Shown here piece by piece: positions 9,238 to 18,600 of a stretch of 59,521 bases of DNA. The number at the start of each line of letters is the position of its first letter. Within the stretch, counting starts at the first letter, position 1. Source of the DNA: Chloroflexota bacterium (lineage in GTDB: Bacteria; Chloroflexota; Dehalococcoidia; Lucifugimonadales; UBA3495). The translations under genes and the position numbers were made by a program. Below the pieces are notes generated by a model that was not told the DNA's origin, did not search any database, and worked only from the letters and a program-made list of their open reading frames with translations. The stretch covers positions 1 through 59,521 of the forward strand of contig JACZUF010000016.1 of the NCBI GenBank assembly GCA_022573285.1, read 5' to 3'.

Positions 9238-10434
9238 ATGGGGAGGAAAGCGGTGCCCTGGAAGAATGTAAGCCCTGAGATGGAACAAGTCCAGTTCATT
9301 AAGAGCTGGGAGCAAGGGAGAGAAAGCTTCGTGGAACTGTGCCGGGCTTTTGATATCAGCCGTAAGACCGGCTACAAGCGGGTACAGCGCTTCAAGTCCT
9401 GGGGCTGGGACGGCCTGGGAGACCAGAGCCGGGCGCCCCATAGTCATCCCAATCAGACGGACCGGGGCGTGGTGGAACGGTTGGTCACGGTACGGCGGGA
9501 GCGCCCCACCTGGGGACCCAAGAAGCTGGTGGCCTGGCTTAGAAGCCGGGAGCCTGATGCTCTCTGGCCGGCCCCAAGTACGGTTGGAGACCTGCTGGAC
9601 CGGGCCGGGCTGGTGCAAAAACGTAAGGGGAGACGCCGGTCGGCTCCCTGGAGCCAGCCCTTGGCCCCGGCGGAGCACCCCAACGACCTGTGGTGCATCG
9701 ACTTCAAGGGCTGGTTCCGCACTGGTAACGGGGTGCGGGTGGACCCCCTGACGGTGGCCGACGCCGCCTCCCGTTACCTCTTGGTGTGCCAAGGGCTGGA
9801 GCGGCCCCGGGGGCCCCAGGTGCGCCGGGTCATGGAGCGTGCCTTCAGGGAGTACGGGTTGCCGCGGGTCATCCGCAGCGACAACGGCCCGCCCTTCGCC
9901 AGCGTGGGACTGGGCGGACTCTCGCCCCTGGCGGTGTGGTGGGTCAAGCTGGGGATCCTGCCAGAGCGGACCCAGCCGGGACACCCGGAACAGAACGGGC
10001 GGTTGGAGCGGCTGCACCGGACGCTGAAGGCGGAGACAGCCAGCCCGCCCAAAAGCACGTGGCGGGGACAACAGCGGGCCTTCCAGAGCTTTCGGGCCAG
10101 CTACAACGAGGAGCGGCCCCATGAGGCGCTGGGGCAAGTGCCTCCGGCCAGGCGGTACCGACCGTCGGCGCGCGCCTATCCCGCCAGGGTGGAATCCCCG
10201 GAATACGGGGCCGGGACCACGGTGCGGAGAGTGAAGACCAATGGAGAGATCAAGTGGAATGGAGGCAGGCTGTACCTGAGCGAGTCCCTGCGGGGTGAAC
10301 CGGTGGGGCTGACGCCGGTGGACGAGCGGTACTGGAGCATCCGCTTCGGACCGCTCCACATCGGGCTCTTGGATAGTTACTTGAATCGTACCTTGCATAC
10401 ACCTACTCTAGTGTTACCTATGTCCCCGGTCTAA
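9238..10434 (+). CDS. IS481-family DDE transposase
   Basis: A 398-residue transposase. The N-terminus is a helix-turn-helix region (VELCRAFDISRKTGYKRVQRF at about 30-50), followed by a second DNA-binding helix region and a retroviral-type integrase core. The catalytic acidic residues are readable: Asp155 in IDFKGWF, Asp215 in RSDNGPPF, and Glu257 in HPEQNGRLERLHRTLK. No frameshift or stop interrupts it, so it could be active. ATG 9238 is preferred over 9223 because GGAGG lies eight bases upstream and the protein then begins with the usual short tail before PWK. Confidence 0.9.
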   Translation: MGRKAVPWKNVSPEMEQVQFIKSWEQGRESFVELCRAFDISRKTGYKRVQRFKSWGWDGLGDQSRAPHSHPNQTDRGVVERLVTVRRERPTWGPKKLVAWLRSREPDALWPAPSTVGDLLDRAGLVQKRKGRRRSAPWSQPLAPAEHPNDLWCIDFKGWFRTGNGVRVDPLTVADAASRYLLVCQGLERPRGPQVRRVMERAFREYGLPRVIRSDNGPPFASVGLGGLSPLAVWWVKLGILPERTQPGHPEQNGRLERLHRTLKAETASPPKSTWRGQQRAFQSFRASYNEERPHEALGQVPPARRYRPSARAYPARVESPEYGAGTTVRRVKTNGEIKWNGGRLYLSESLRGEPVGLTPVDERYWSIRFGPLHIGLLDSYLNRTLHTPTLVLPMSPV

Positions 10435-10454
10435 GTGTCACCCATGTGCCCGGT
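10433..10454 (+). repeat. IS481-family right inverted repeat
   Basis: This exact inverted copy of 9192-9213 overlaps the last bases of the transposase gene. An inner related motif lies at 10411-10430. Confidence 0.85.
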
Positions 10455-10574
10455 CGTACATGGGGGCGTTGCCCGGGTTCCCCTTTTTTCAGGGCTCCGG
10501 CTCTGTTAAGATAATGACACAACCGAATAATTCCTGAGGGTCGTGCGGCCGGTCTGAGCGAGACCCGGCCACAC

Positions 10575-10604
10575 TTTTAAGACGGTCCCGAGAGGCTGGC
10601 AAAG
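10575..10604 (+). promoter_or_regulatory. PyrR-binding RNA site (pyr attenuator anti-antiterminator)
   Basis: The leader contains TTTTAAGACGGTCCCGAGAG followed by GCTGGCAAAG, matching the conserved PyrR-binding loop (TCC-GAGAGGCT core) of pyr attenuators. In the known mechanism, UMP-loaded PyrR binds this loop in the nascent RNA and favours the downstream terminator hairpin. The site lies 60 bases ahead of a clear terminator and 145 bases ahead of pyrR, the expected arrangement. A GATAAT-like -10 lies near 10510, but no -35 is convincing. Confidence 0.85.
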
Positions 10605-10664
10605 TAGAGCGTCCCCAATCTCCGCAGGGTGAACTTGAAGCGCCCGTTGTGTGAGTTGCTCGTG

Positions 10665-10694
10665 CCCTTGCCAGTTGATGGCAAGGGTTTTTTT
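10665..10694 (+). terminator. Rho-independent attenuator terminator of the pyr operon
   Basis: An 8-bp perfect stem (CCCTTGCC / GGCAAGGG) with a 7-base loop is followed by seven T residues. It lies between the PyrR-binding site and pyrR, so it is the regulated attenuator rather than the end of the preceding gene. Confidence 0.92.
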
Positions 10695-10747
10695 GTCGGC
10701 TGCCGGTAGCTCGGTTGCCATAAACGAGCGCCCGCCCAGGTAAACGA

Positions 10748-11329
10748 ATGCAAGAACGACAAATAATGAACCAGGAGGACGTGCGCCGGGCCCTGGCCAG
10801 GGTGGCCCACGAGATTCTTGAGCGCAACCGGGGAGCGAAGGACCTGGTGATCGTGGGTATCCACACCAGAGGGGTCCATTTGGCCCGCCGTATTGCCGCC
10901 AACCTGGCGGAGCTTGAGGGCGTGGAGGTACCCGTGGCCACCTTGGATGTCAGCTTCTACCGGGACGACCTCGGGGCACGGGTACCCTCCAAGATGCAGC
11001 CCACCGACATACCCATGGGTATCCAGGGCAAGCGCGTGGTCCTAGTCGATGACGTTCTATACACCGGCCGGACTATCCGCGCCGCCATGGATGCTCTGGT
11101 GGACTTCGGCCGGCCCGAACAGGTCCAGTTGGCCATCCTGCTGGACCGGGGCCACCGGGAGTTGCCCATCCGGGCCGATTACGTGGGCCGGAACCTGCCC
11201 ACGTCGATCCATGAGCGGGTGAAGGTGCGCCTGATGGAGACCGACGGCACCGACGAGGTCGCCCTGATATTCGACGACCAGGCCGTGGAGGACCCAGAGC
11301 CCCCGGAAGAACGGCAGGCCGATGATTAA
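10748..11329 (+). CDS. pyrR: PyrR, pyrimidine operon attenuator / uracil phosphoribosyltransferase
   Basis: A 193-residue bifunctional PyrR. In the family it binds UMP/UTP and the pyr leader RNA and also has some uracil phosphoribosyltransferase activity. The PRPP-binding loop [17 protein letters not shown] is intact at about residues 98-114. The N-terminal [16 protein letters not shown] and the SFYRDDL segment are also typical. It is the first gene of the operon, directly behind the attenuator it is predicted to control. ATG 10748 has AGG at the right spacing; ATG 10766 is an alternative. Confidence 0.95.
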   Translation: MQERQIMNQEDVRRALARVAHEILERNRGAKDLVIVGIHTRGVHLARRIAANLAELEGVEVPVATLDVSFYRDDLGARVPSKMQPTDIPMGIQGKRVVLVDDVLYTGRTIRAAMDALVDFGRPEQVQLAILLDRGHRELPIRADYVGRNLPTSIHERVKVRLMETDGTDEVALIFDDQAVEDPEPPEERQADD

Positions 11330-11379
11330 GTTGATGAGTAACGGCCGTGCCCGAATGGAGAGAATTAGGACTGAGTGAT

Positions 11380-12402
11380 ATGAGCCTCTCCCGAACAATC
11401 GAAACCCCGGACATCGCCGACGCGTTAGCCGTAAAACGGACACCCAGGAAGCACGTCCTGGACCTGGACGATTTCTCCCAGGAGGAGATTGCCGGCGTCT
11501 TGGAATCCGCCCGCAGCATGAAAGAGGTGCTGGGGCGGGATATCAAGAAGGTGCCGGCCCTTCGCGGAAAGGTGGTGGTGACCCTTTTCTACGAGGCCAG
11601 TACCCGCACCAGGGTCTCATTCGAAGAGGCGGGCAAGGTGCTCAGCGCCGACGTGATCAACATGGCGGCGTCGGGCAGCAGCGCCGAAAAGGGCGAATCG
11701 CTGCTCAACACCGGACTGACCATCCAGGCCATGGGCGTAGACACCATCGTGCTGCGCCACCCCCATTCCGGCGCGCCCTATCTGCTGGCCCAGCATCTGG
11801 ACAAGGTCAGCATCATCAATGCGGGAGACGGCCTCCATGCCCATCCCACCCAGGCCCTGTTGGACCTGTACACGGTGCAGGACAAGTTGGGCAACCTGGA
11901 AGGCCTGAAGTTGGTCATTGTTGGGGACGTGCTCCACAGCCGGGTGGCCCGCTCCAATATCTGGGGATTCGCCAAGATGGGGGCCAAAGTCGTTCTGTCC
12001 GGCCCAGGCACCCTGATGCCGCCCGACCTGCTGCCTTCCAGCAAAAGCAGCGCCCGTTCCCAGTTGGCGTCCCTGGTCGAGGTGGACACCGATCTGGACC
12101 GGGCCATCGAAGGGGCCGACGTGGTTATGGCCCTGCGCCTGCAAAAGGAGCGGCAAAACGCCGGGTTCCTGCCCAGTCTGCGGGAGTACATCCGCCGCTG
12201 GCAGGTTACCGACGACCGGTTGGCCAAGGCCAAGCCCGGCGCCATGGTGATGCACCCCGGCCCCATGAACGAAGGGATCGAGATCAGCACCAGCATCGCC
12301 CACGGCGGAAACTCGGTGATCGAAGACCAGGTAACCAACGGGGTGGCCGTGCGCATGGCCCTGCTCTTCCAGTTGACCACTGGGACCAGCCAAAACCCAT
12401 AG
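11380..12402 (+). CDS. pyrB: Aspartate carbamoyltransferase catalytic subunit
   Basis: A 340-residue enzyme making carbamoyl-aspartate from carbamoyl phosphate and aspartate, the committed step of pyrimidine synthesis. The carbamoyl-phosphate motif FYEASTRTRVSFEEAG (about 62-77), HPTQALLDLYT and the C-terminal MHPGPMNEGIEI are all present. A GTG at 11347 would add 11 residues, but ATG 11380 gives the expected N-terminus. It follows pyrR by 50 bases. No pyrI regulatory subunit is present, so control is probably through PyrR attenuation. Confidence 0.95.
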   Translation: MSLSRTIETPDIADALAVKRTPRKHVLDLDDFSQEEIAGVLESARSMKEVLGRDIKKVPALRGKVVVTLFYEASTRTRVSFEEAGKVLSADVINMAASGSSAEKGESLLNTGLTIQAMGVDTIVLRHPHSGAPYLLAQHLDKVSIINAGDGLHAHPTQALLDLYTVQDKLGNLEGLKLVIVGDVLHSRVARSNIWGFAKMGAKVVLSGPGTLMPPDLLPSSKSSARSQLASLVEVDTDLDRAIEGADVVMALRLQKERQNAGFLPSLREYIRRWQVTDDRLAKAKPGAMVMHPGPMNEGIEISTSIAHGGNSVIEDQVTNGVAVRMALLFQLTTGTSQNP

Positions 12403-12448
12403 GCTCCCAAGGCCCCATGATACGAAATCCAGAACGCGGGAGAGGTGT

Positions 12449-13822
12449 GTGGAAACGGATAACATCGTGATTCGCCACGCCAGGATAATCGACCCCAGCC
12501 GTCAGTTGGACCGGGTGGGCGACATCCTGCTTGGCGGCGGGGAAATCCTGGCCACCGGAAGGATTGGGGTGGACCGCATACCCGACGGTTGCCGGGTCAT
12601 CGACGGCGCCGGTCTGGTGGCCAGTCCGGGCTTTATCGACCTGCACTGCCACCTCCGTGAGCCCGGTTTTGAGTACAAAGAGACCATTGCCGCCGGCTCC
12701 AGGGCCGCAGCCAAGGGCGGTTTCACCACCCTCTGCTGCATGCCCAACACCGAGCCGCCCATCGACAATGCCGCAGTGGTTGAATTCATCAACCAGCGGG
12801 CCCGCCAAGATTCCCTGGTGAGAATCCTGCCCATCGGTTGCGTGACCAAGGGGCGGAAGGGGCACGAACTTGCGGAGATGGAAGAGCTTGCCAGTGCCGG
12901 CGTGGTGGCATTCAGCGACGACGGAGACCCGGTATACGACGCCAACTTGATGCGCCTGGCCCTGATCTATAGCTCGGACCTGGGACTGCCCATCAGCAAC
13001 CACTGCCAGGACCTTTCGCTGTCCTGCAACGGCGTTATGGCTGAAGGACCGGTGGCGACCCACCTGGGCCTGGACGGCATTCCCGCCGCCGCGGAGGAGG
13101 CAATGATCGCCAGGGACATAACCTTGGCCGAGGCCACCGGCGGGCGGCTCCACGTGGCCCACGTCAGCACCGCGGGCAGCGTGCCCCTGGTCCGCGAGGC
13201 CAAGGAGCGGGGTCTTTCGGTAACCGCCGAGGTCTGCCCCCATCACTTGACCACCACCGACCAATGGGTGTTTGGCGGCAAGGGCGAACCCACCGCCGCG
13301 GCCGGCGGCCTGGCCTACGACACCAGCACCAAGGTGTATCCGCCGCTACGCTCTCAACGAGACGTGGACGCTCTGATCGAAGCCCTGTCGGATGGGGTGA
13401 TCGACTGCATCGCCACCGACCACGCGCCCCACGACCTGACCAGTAAACAGGTTACCTACCAGGAAGCGGCTTTCGGCATCAGCGTGTTGGAGACGGCGTT
13501 GGGCTCACTGCTTCAGTTGGTCCACAACAGTAAGTTGAGCATGGGGGCCATGATCGACCGGCTGACCACCGGCCCGGCCAAGGTATTGGGCGAGAGCTAC
13601 GCCGACCTAGCCTCGATGCAGCCGGGAACCCCCGCCGACATCGTCTTGTTCGACCCGGAGCAGGAATGGACGGTGGACACCTCAGAATTCGAGTCCAAAG
13701 GCCGAAACACGCCCCTGGAAGGCACGGTGCTCAAGGGCCGCGTAGTGGCCACATTCACCTCGGGAAGCCTGGTCTACCAAGGGCCGGGACTGAAGATTGA
13801 AGAGCCTCATGCGAAATCTTAA
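12449..13822 (+). CDS. pyrC: Dihydroorotase
   Basis: A 457-residue amidohydrolase-type dihydroorotase, which cyclises carbamoyl-aspartate to dihydroorotate. The metal-binding DLHCHLREPGFEYKETI block (about 65-81) is class I-like. Further ligands appear in NHCQD, HVAHVSTAGS, and the C-terminal ATDHAPHDLTSK with its metal-binding Asp. It starts with GTG at 12449 behind AGAGG and lies 46 bases after pyrB. Confidence 0.94.
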   Translation: METDNIVIRHARIIDPSRQLDRVGDILLGGGEILATGRIGVDRIPDGCRVIDGAGLVASPGFIDLHCHLREPGFEYKETIAAGSRAAAKGGFTTLCCMPNTEPPIDNAAVVEFINQRARQDSLVRILPIGCVTKGRKGHELAEMEELASAGVVAFSDDGDPVYDANLMRLALIYSSDLGLPISNHCQDLSLSCNGVMAEGPVATHLGLDGIPAAAEEAMIARDITLAEATGGRLHVAHVSTAGSVPLVREAKERGLSVTAEVCPHHLTTTDQWVFGGKGEPTAAAGGLAYDTSTKVYPPLRSQRDVDALIEALSDGVIDCIATDHAPHDLTSKQVTYQEAAFGISVLETALGSLLQLVHNSKLSMGAMIDRLTTGPAKVLGESYADLASMQPGTPADIVLFDPEQEWTVDTSEFESKGRNTPLEGTVLKGRVVATFTSGSLVYQGPGLKIEEPHAKS

Positions 13823-13893
13823 CCGGCCGCAGCCGACGGCAATTCAGTCTCCGGTTGGCGCCGGGGAGCAAAATCTTAGACAAATTTTTGACT

Positions 13894-15009
13894 ATGGGCG
13901 GGTGCGCTAGATTGCACGAGCCAGCCTATCTGGTCCTGGAAGACGGTTCCGTCCACGAAGGAGTTGGCTTCGGCGCCGAGGCGGACGGCCTCGGCGAGGT
14001 GGTTTTCAACACCAGCATGACCGGCTATCAAGAGGTCCTGACCGACCCGTCCTACGCCGGACAAATGGTGACCTTCACCTATCCCCTGGTGGGGAATTAC
14101 GGCATCAACGACGAGGATTTCGAATCCTCCCGGATCCAAGTTGGCGGACTGATCGTGCGGGAGCATTGCGAGTTGCCCAGCCACGGGCGCAGCGTGCGCA
14201 CGCTGCACGAGTTCCTGGCCGACCAGGGAATCCCCGGCATCAGCGAGATCGACACCAGGGCGGTCACCCGGCGGCTGCGTTCCCAGGGTGTGATGATGGG
14301 CATCATCACCACCGGAGCGCCGGACGCGGCGCTAAAGCGGCTGCGGGACACCCCGCCCTACGGGGACCTGGACTACGTGGCCACGGTCAGCGTCGGCGAG
14401 GGCTATGATTGGGACCCTTCGCCTGAAGACCAGCGCGAGGCCAAGCACCGCATATTGGTCACCGACTGCGGTCTCAAGTACAGCATCCTGCGGCAATTGC
14501 GCCGCCGGGGTTGCCGGGTGACGGTGGTGCCGGCGGCCACACCGGCCGATGAGTTGCTGGCCATGAAGCCTTCAGGGGTCCTCTTGTCGCCCGGTCCGGG
14601 CGACCCCAAACTGCTGGACTACGTGGTCGATAACACCCGAAAAATTTTGGGCCGCGTGCCGGTGATGGGGATCTGCCTAGGACACCAGGTCGTTGCCCGC
14701 GCCCTGGGCGCCGACACCTTCAAGCTAAAATTCGGCCACCGGGGCGCAAACCATCCCGTTAAGGACCTGGCCGACGGCCGCATTTACATAACCGCCCAGA
14801 ACCATGGTTACGCTGTCAGTCCCGACAATTTGCCCTCAGGCTTGGAAGTCTCACATATCAACTTAAATGACCAAACTGTGGAAGGACTCCGCCATAAGGA
14901 CATGCCCCTATTTACCATACAATATCATTCGGAGGCTTCACCTGGACCCAGGGATAACGAATACCTCTTCGACCAATTCATCGAAATGGTCGAAGATTTC
15001 CATGGCTAA
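13894..15009 (+). CDS. carA: Carbamoyl-phosphate synthase small subunit
   Basis: A 371-residue glutamine amidotransferase subunit that releases ammonia from glutamine and channels it to CarB. The N-terminal CarA-specific domain (LEDGSVHEGVGFGAEADGLG, FNTSMTGYQEVLTDPSY) is followed by a class I glutaminase domain with the nucleophile Cys in GICLGHQ and the catalytic His/Glu in QYHSEASPGP. A TTG at 13855 would extend it by 13 residues; the ATG at 13894 fits the usual family start, though its ribosome site is weak. Confidence 0.93.
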   Translation: MGGCARLHEPAYLVLEDGSVHEGVGFGAEADGLGEVVFNTSMTGYQEVLTDPSYAGQMVTFTYPLVGNYGINDEDFESSRIQVGGLIVREHCELPSHGRSVRTLHEFLADQGIPGISEIDTRAVTRRLRSQGVMMGIITTGAPDAALKRLRDTPPYGDLDYVATVSVGEGYDWDPSPEDQREAKHRILVTDCGLKYSILRQLRRRGCRVTVVPAATPADELLAMKPSGVLLSPGPGDPKLLDYVVDNTRKILGRVPVMGICLGHQVVARALGADTFKLKFGHRGANHPVKDLADGRIYITAQNHGYAVSPDNLPSGLEVSHINLNDQTVEGLRHKDMPLFTIQYHSEASPGPRDNEYLFDQFIEMVEDFHG

Positions 15010-15186
15010 CGTTCAGCCGGACCAGACCGAGAAGCCAAAAACAATATCCGGGCGCAACAGCGCCCATCAAACTAGGCAAGGAGGCGGCCACTGATCCATT
15101 GGCGAGCTGCGAATAGGGCGACCTAAAAAAGCCCGAACTACTAATTCCGACCCCAACAGGCGTTTATTTTAGCTGGAGGATTATTA

Positions 15187-15603
15187 ATGTCTTCTTTCGC
15201 CATGTTTCTGCTGGAGGGAGGGGTGGATGTGGCGGTGGCGGTGGATTTTGCGGGGATTACCTCTTTGTTAGAAGAGGAAACGGCCCGCTATTCGTGTGGT
15301 GAGTACATTTACAAAGTTAGCGCAGGCAAAGGGACGCTGGGAAAGCGTTGGGACCTGGTGGTAAATGCCGTGGACCCCAACATGGAAGGCCAGCCCCTGT
15401 TTCCCCTGGGACGTATCGAGATCGAACCCATGGGCGCCGGAGAGGTGAACCTCAGGGTTCCCCCGCGCATCGAGCAACGGGTGCTCGGAGAGGATGCCGC
15501 CGATTGGGACGGCAAACTCTTCGGCTCATTTGTCACTCAATTATTGAATTCCTTGCACTCGCGGCAGTTGATAGACCTGCCGTGCTTGCTTCCCACGGCG
15601 TAG
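15187..15603 (+). CDS. Conserved-looking hypothetical protein between carA and carB
   Basis: I do not recognise this 138-residue protein. It begins with a mildly hydrophobic stretch (SFAMFLLEGGVDVAVAVDFA), has two Cys, and a middle segment (WDLVVNAVDPN...PLFPLGRIEIEP) that looks like a beta-rich small domain. There is no signal peptide or clear membrane helix. The start has GGAGG eight bases upstream, so it is probably translated. It lies on the operon strand 177 bases after carA and 80 before carB, suggesting cotranscription with the pyrimidine genes. Confidence 0.6.
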   Translation: MSSFAMFLLEGGVDVAVAVDFAGITSLLEEETARYSCGEYIYKVSAGKGTLGKRWDLVVNAVDPNMEGQPLFPLGRIEIEPMGAGEVNLRVPPRIEQRVLGEDAADWDGKLFGSFVTQLLNSLHSRQLIDLPCLLPTA

Positions 15604-15682
15604 CCTGGCCGTGCCGCTTGGCCGTATAGCCAAAACGCGCAGCGCGGTATAACATCTGTAGGCACAGATCTCAGAATTCTGG

Positions 15683-18600
15683 ATGGGGCCGTGGCCGCAG
15701 AGCACTGCGGAAAGGGAGGGTGATATTCCCGACAAGCCAAAAAAGGTGCTCGTAATCGGCTCCGGCCCTATTGTTATTGGCCAAGCAGCAGAGTTCGATT
15801 ACGCCGGCACTCAGGCTTGCAAGGCCCTCCGGGAGGAGGGCGTTACGACCGTCCTGGTCAATTCCAATCCGGCCACAATCATGACCGACCAGGGCATTGC
15901 AGACCGTGTATACATCGAGCCGCTTACCGTGGAGGTTCTGGAAAGGATCATCCAACGGGAGCGGCCCGATGGCATTTTACCCACTCTCGGAGGCCAGACG
16001 GGCCTGAACCTGGCCGTGGACCTGGCCGATGCCGGGGTCTTGGAACGCTACGGCGTCGGCCTCTTGGGCACACCCTTGGAGACCATTCGGCGCTCCGAGG
16101 ACCGCGATTTCTTCCGCACCTTTCTCCACGAGATCGGCGAGCCCGAGCCCGAGAACATCAGCGTCAACACCATGGATGAGGCCTTGGCCGCCGCCAAACG
16201 GATGGGCCTGCCCCTGGTGGTGCGGCCCGCCTACACCCTGGGCGGCAGCGGCGGCGGCATTGCCAACACCGAAGAAGAGCTCGAGAACTTCGCGCGCTCC
16301 GGTCTGGCCGCCAGCCCCATCTCCCAGGTGCTCCTGGAACGCTCCTTGGTCGGCTGGAAAGAGATCGAGTATGAGGTGATGCGGGACAGCGCCGACAATT
16401 GCATCACCATCTGCAACATGGAAAATATGGACCCCATGGGCGTCCATACCGGCGACAGCATCGTGGTGGCCCCCAGCCAGACCCTGAGCGACCGGGAATA
16501 CCAGATGCTGCGCTCGGCCAGTCTCAAGATTATCCGGGGTCTGGGCATCGAGGGCGGGTGCAATGTCCAGTTCGCCCTGCAACCCCATCCCAAGGTCTCC
16601 AAGGCCCTTGGGCAGGAATGGAAACCGGAGTCTCCCTACTTCGTGATCGAGGTCAACCCGAGGGTCAGCCGCAGTTCGGCCCTGGCCAGCAAGGCCACCG
16701 GGTACCCCATAGCCAGGGTTGCCGCCAAGATCGCGGTGGGCAGGAAACTGGACGAGATCGAAAACGCGGTCACCAAACGCACCAAGGCTGCCTTCGAACC
16801 CGCCCTGGATTACTGCGTGCTCAAGATCCCGAGGTGGCCGTTCGACAAGTTTCCACATGGCGACCGCACCATCACCACTCAGATGAAATCCACGGGAGAG
16901 GTCATGGTCATAGAGAGGTCGTTCGAGGCCGTCATGCAGAAGGGCGCACGCTCCTTGGAGTTGAGCGGCCGCACACTGCTCTGGGAAGACCCGGCCTGGC
17001 GCGCGGAAGGGGAATTGTCCTTGGACCGGCTGCCCCTGGGCCCCAACGACCAGCGGCTGTGGGCCTTGATGTCGGCGCTGCGGCAGGGGGCGTCGGTCGA
17101 TGCCTTGGTGGAGCGCACCTACATCGATCCTTGGTTCTTAAACGCGCTGGAGCGCATCGTGAAGATGGAGCGCCGGTTGCTCGGCGAACAACTCACGCCC
17201 AGCCTGCTCCGGTCGGCCAAGCGGATGGGCTTTTCCGACGGTCAGGTGGGCACCCTGGCGGACATGCTGCCGGAACAGGTGCGCAATCAACGTCACCAAT
17301 GGGGCCTGAGGCCGGTCTACAAGACGGTGGACACCTGCGCCGCCGAATTCGAGGCCGTCACCCCCTATTACTACAGCACCTACGACCAAGAGAACGAGGC
17401 CCTGCCTCTGGAAGGCAAGAAGGCGGTGGTGATCGGCAGCGGCCCCATACGCATCGGCCAGGGCATCGAATTCGACTACTGCAGCGTCCATGCCTCCTGG
17501 GCGCTCTCCGAGGCCGGGGTCCGCAGCATCATGATCAACTCCAACCCGGAGACCGTGTCCACCGACTTCGACGCCAGCGACCGGCTGTATTTCGAGCCCC
17601 TGGACGAGGAATCGGTGCGGGACATCCTGGAGAACGAAGAGGTGGACAACGTGCCGCCCCCTTCGGTGGTCCAGTTCGGCGGCCAAACGGCCATCGACCT
17701 TTCCCAGTCGCTGGCCATGGCCGGCATGCCGATCCTTGGCTCCAGCGCCGAGGCCATCGACATCGCCTCCGACCGGCATAAGTTCGAGGACTTTCTCTCC
17801 CGGTTGGGTATCCCTCAGCCGCCGGGCGCGGCGGTGACCTCGGTGGAAGAGGCCTTGAAGGTGGCCCAGATTATCGGTTATCCCGCCGTGGTCCGGCCCA
17901 GCTACGTTCTGGGAGGGCGCGCCATGGAGATCGTCCAGAACGCCACCGAGCTGATCCACTACCTCACGGCGGCCGCGGAGATGGCCCCCGACAAGCCGGT
18001 GCTGATCGACCGGTACATGGAGGGCAAAGAGTGTGAGGTCGACGCGGTCTGCGACGGGGAGCAGGTGCTGATCCCCGGCATCATGGAGCACATCGAGCGG
18101 GCCGGTGTCCACAGTGGCGATTCCATGGCGATCTATCCCGCACTGAACCTCAGCCCCCGGGAAATGGACACCATCGTCGACTACACCACCCGCATCGGCC
18201 TGGCCCTGGGGGTGAAGGGCCTGATGAACGTCCAGTTCGTCATTCATGGGGGTCCAGCCTACCGCAGCCCGATGACTCCTCAAGACGACAGAGAACCCAC
18301 CACGGTTTACATAATCGAGGTCAACCCCCGGGGCAGCCGGACCATCCCGTTCATCTCCAAACTGACGGGGGTGCCCATGGCGAAGCTGGCGACCCGGGTG
18401 ATGCTGGGAGACACGCTGAAAGAACAGGGTTACCCTGGGGGCCTTTGGCCGGCCCCGAACCTGGTGGCCGTCAAGGCTCCGGTGTTCTCCATGGCCAAAT
18501 TGGTGGGTGTCGACTGGCACCTGGGTCCCGAGATGAAGTCCACCGGCGAGGTGATGGGGGTGGACCGGGACTTCCCAAGGGCCCTGACCAAAGCCCTCTT

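Larger units (their letters stand above)
9168..10454 (+). mobile_element. IS481-family insertion sequence, apparently complete
   Basis: About 1.29 kb carrying one transposase gene. A 22-bp motif at 9192-9213 is repeated exactly and inverted at 10433-10454. A related shorter motif at 9168-9186 is inverted at 10411-10430 with one mismatch. Each end therefore holds two copies of an ACCGGG(T/C)ACAT(A/G)GGT-type motif, but in opposite order at the two ends. The transposase stop codon lies at the inner edge of the right repeat. I see no convincing target-site duplication. The element sits between the VWA gene and the pyrimidine operon leader. Confidence 0.85.

Noticed and set aside
9085-10398. A 437-codon minus-strand frame in the insertion sequence
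   Set aside because: It is antisense to an intact IS481 transposase with all catalytic residues; the product is Pro/Gly-rich and meaningless.
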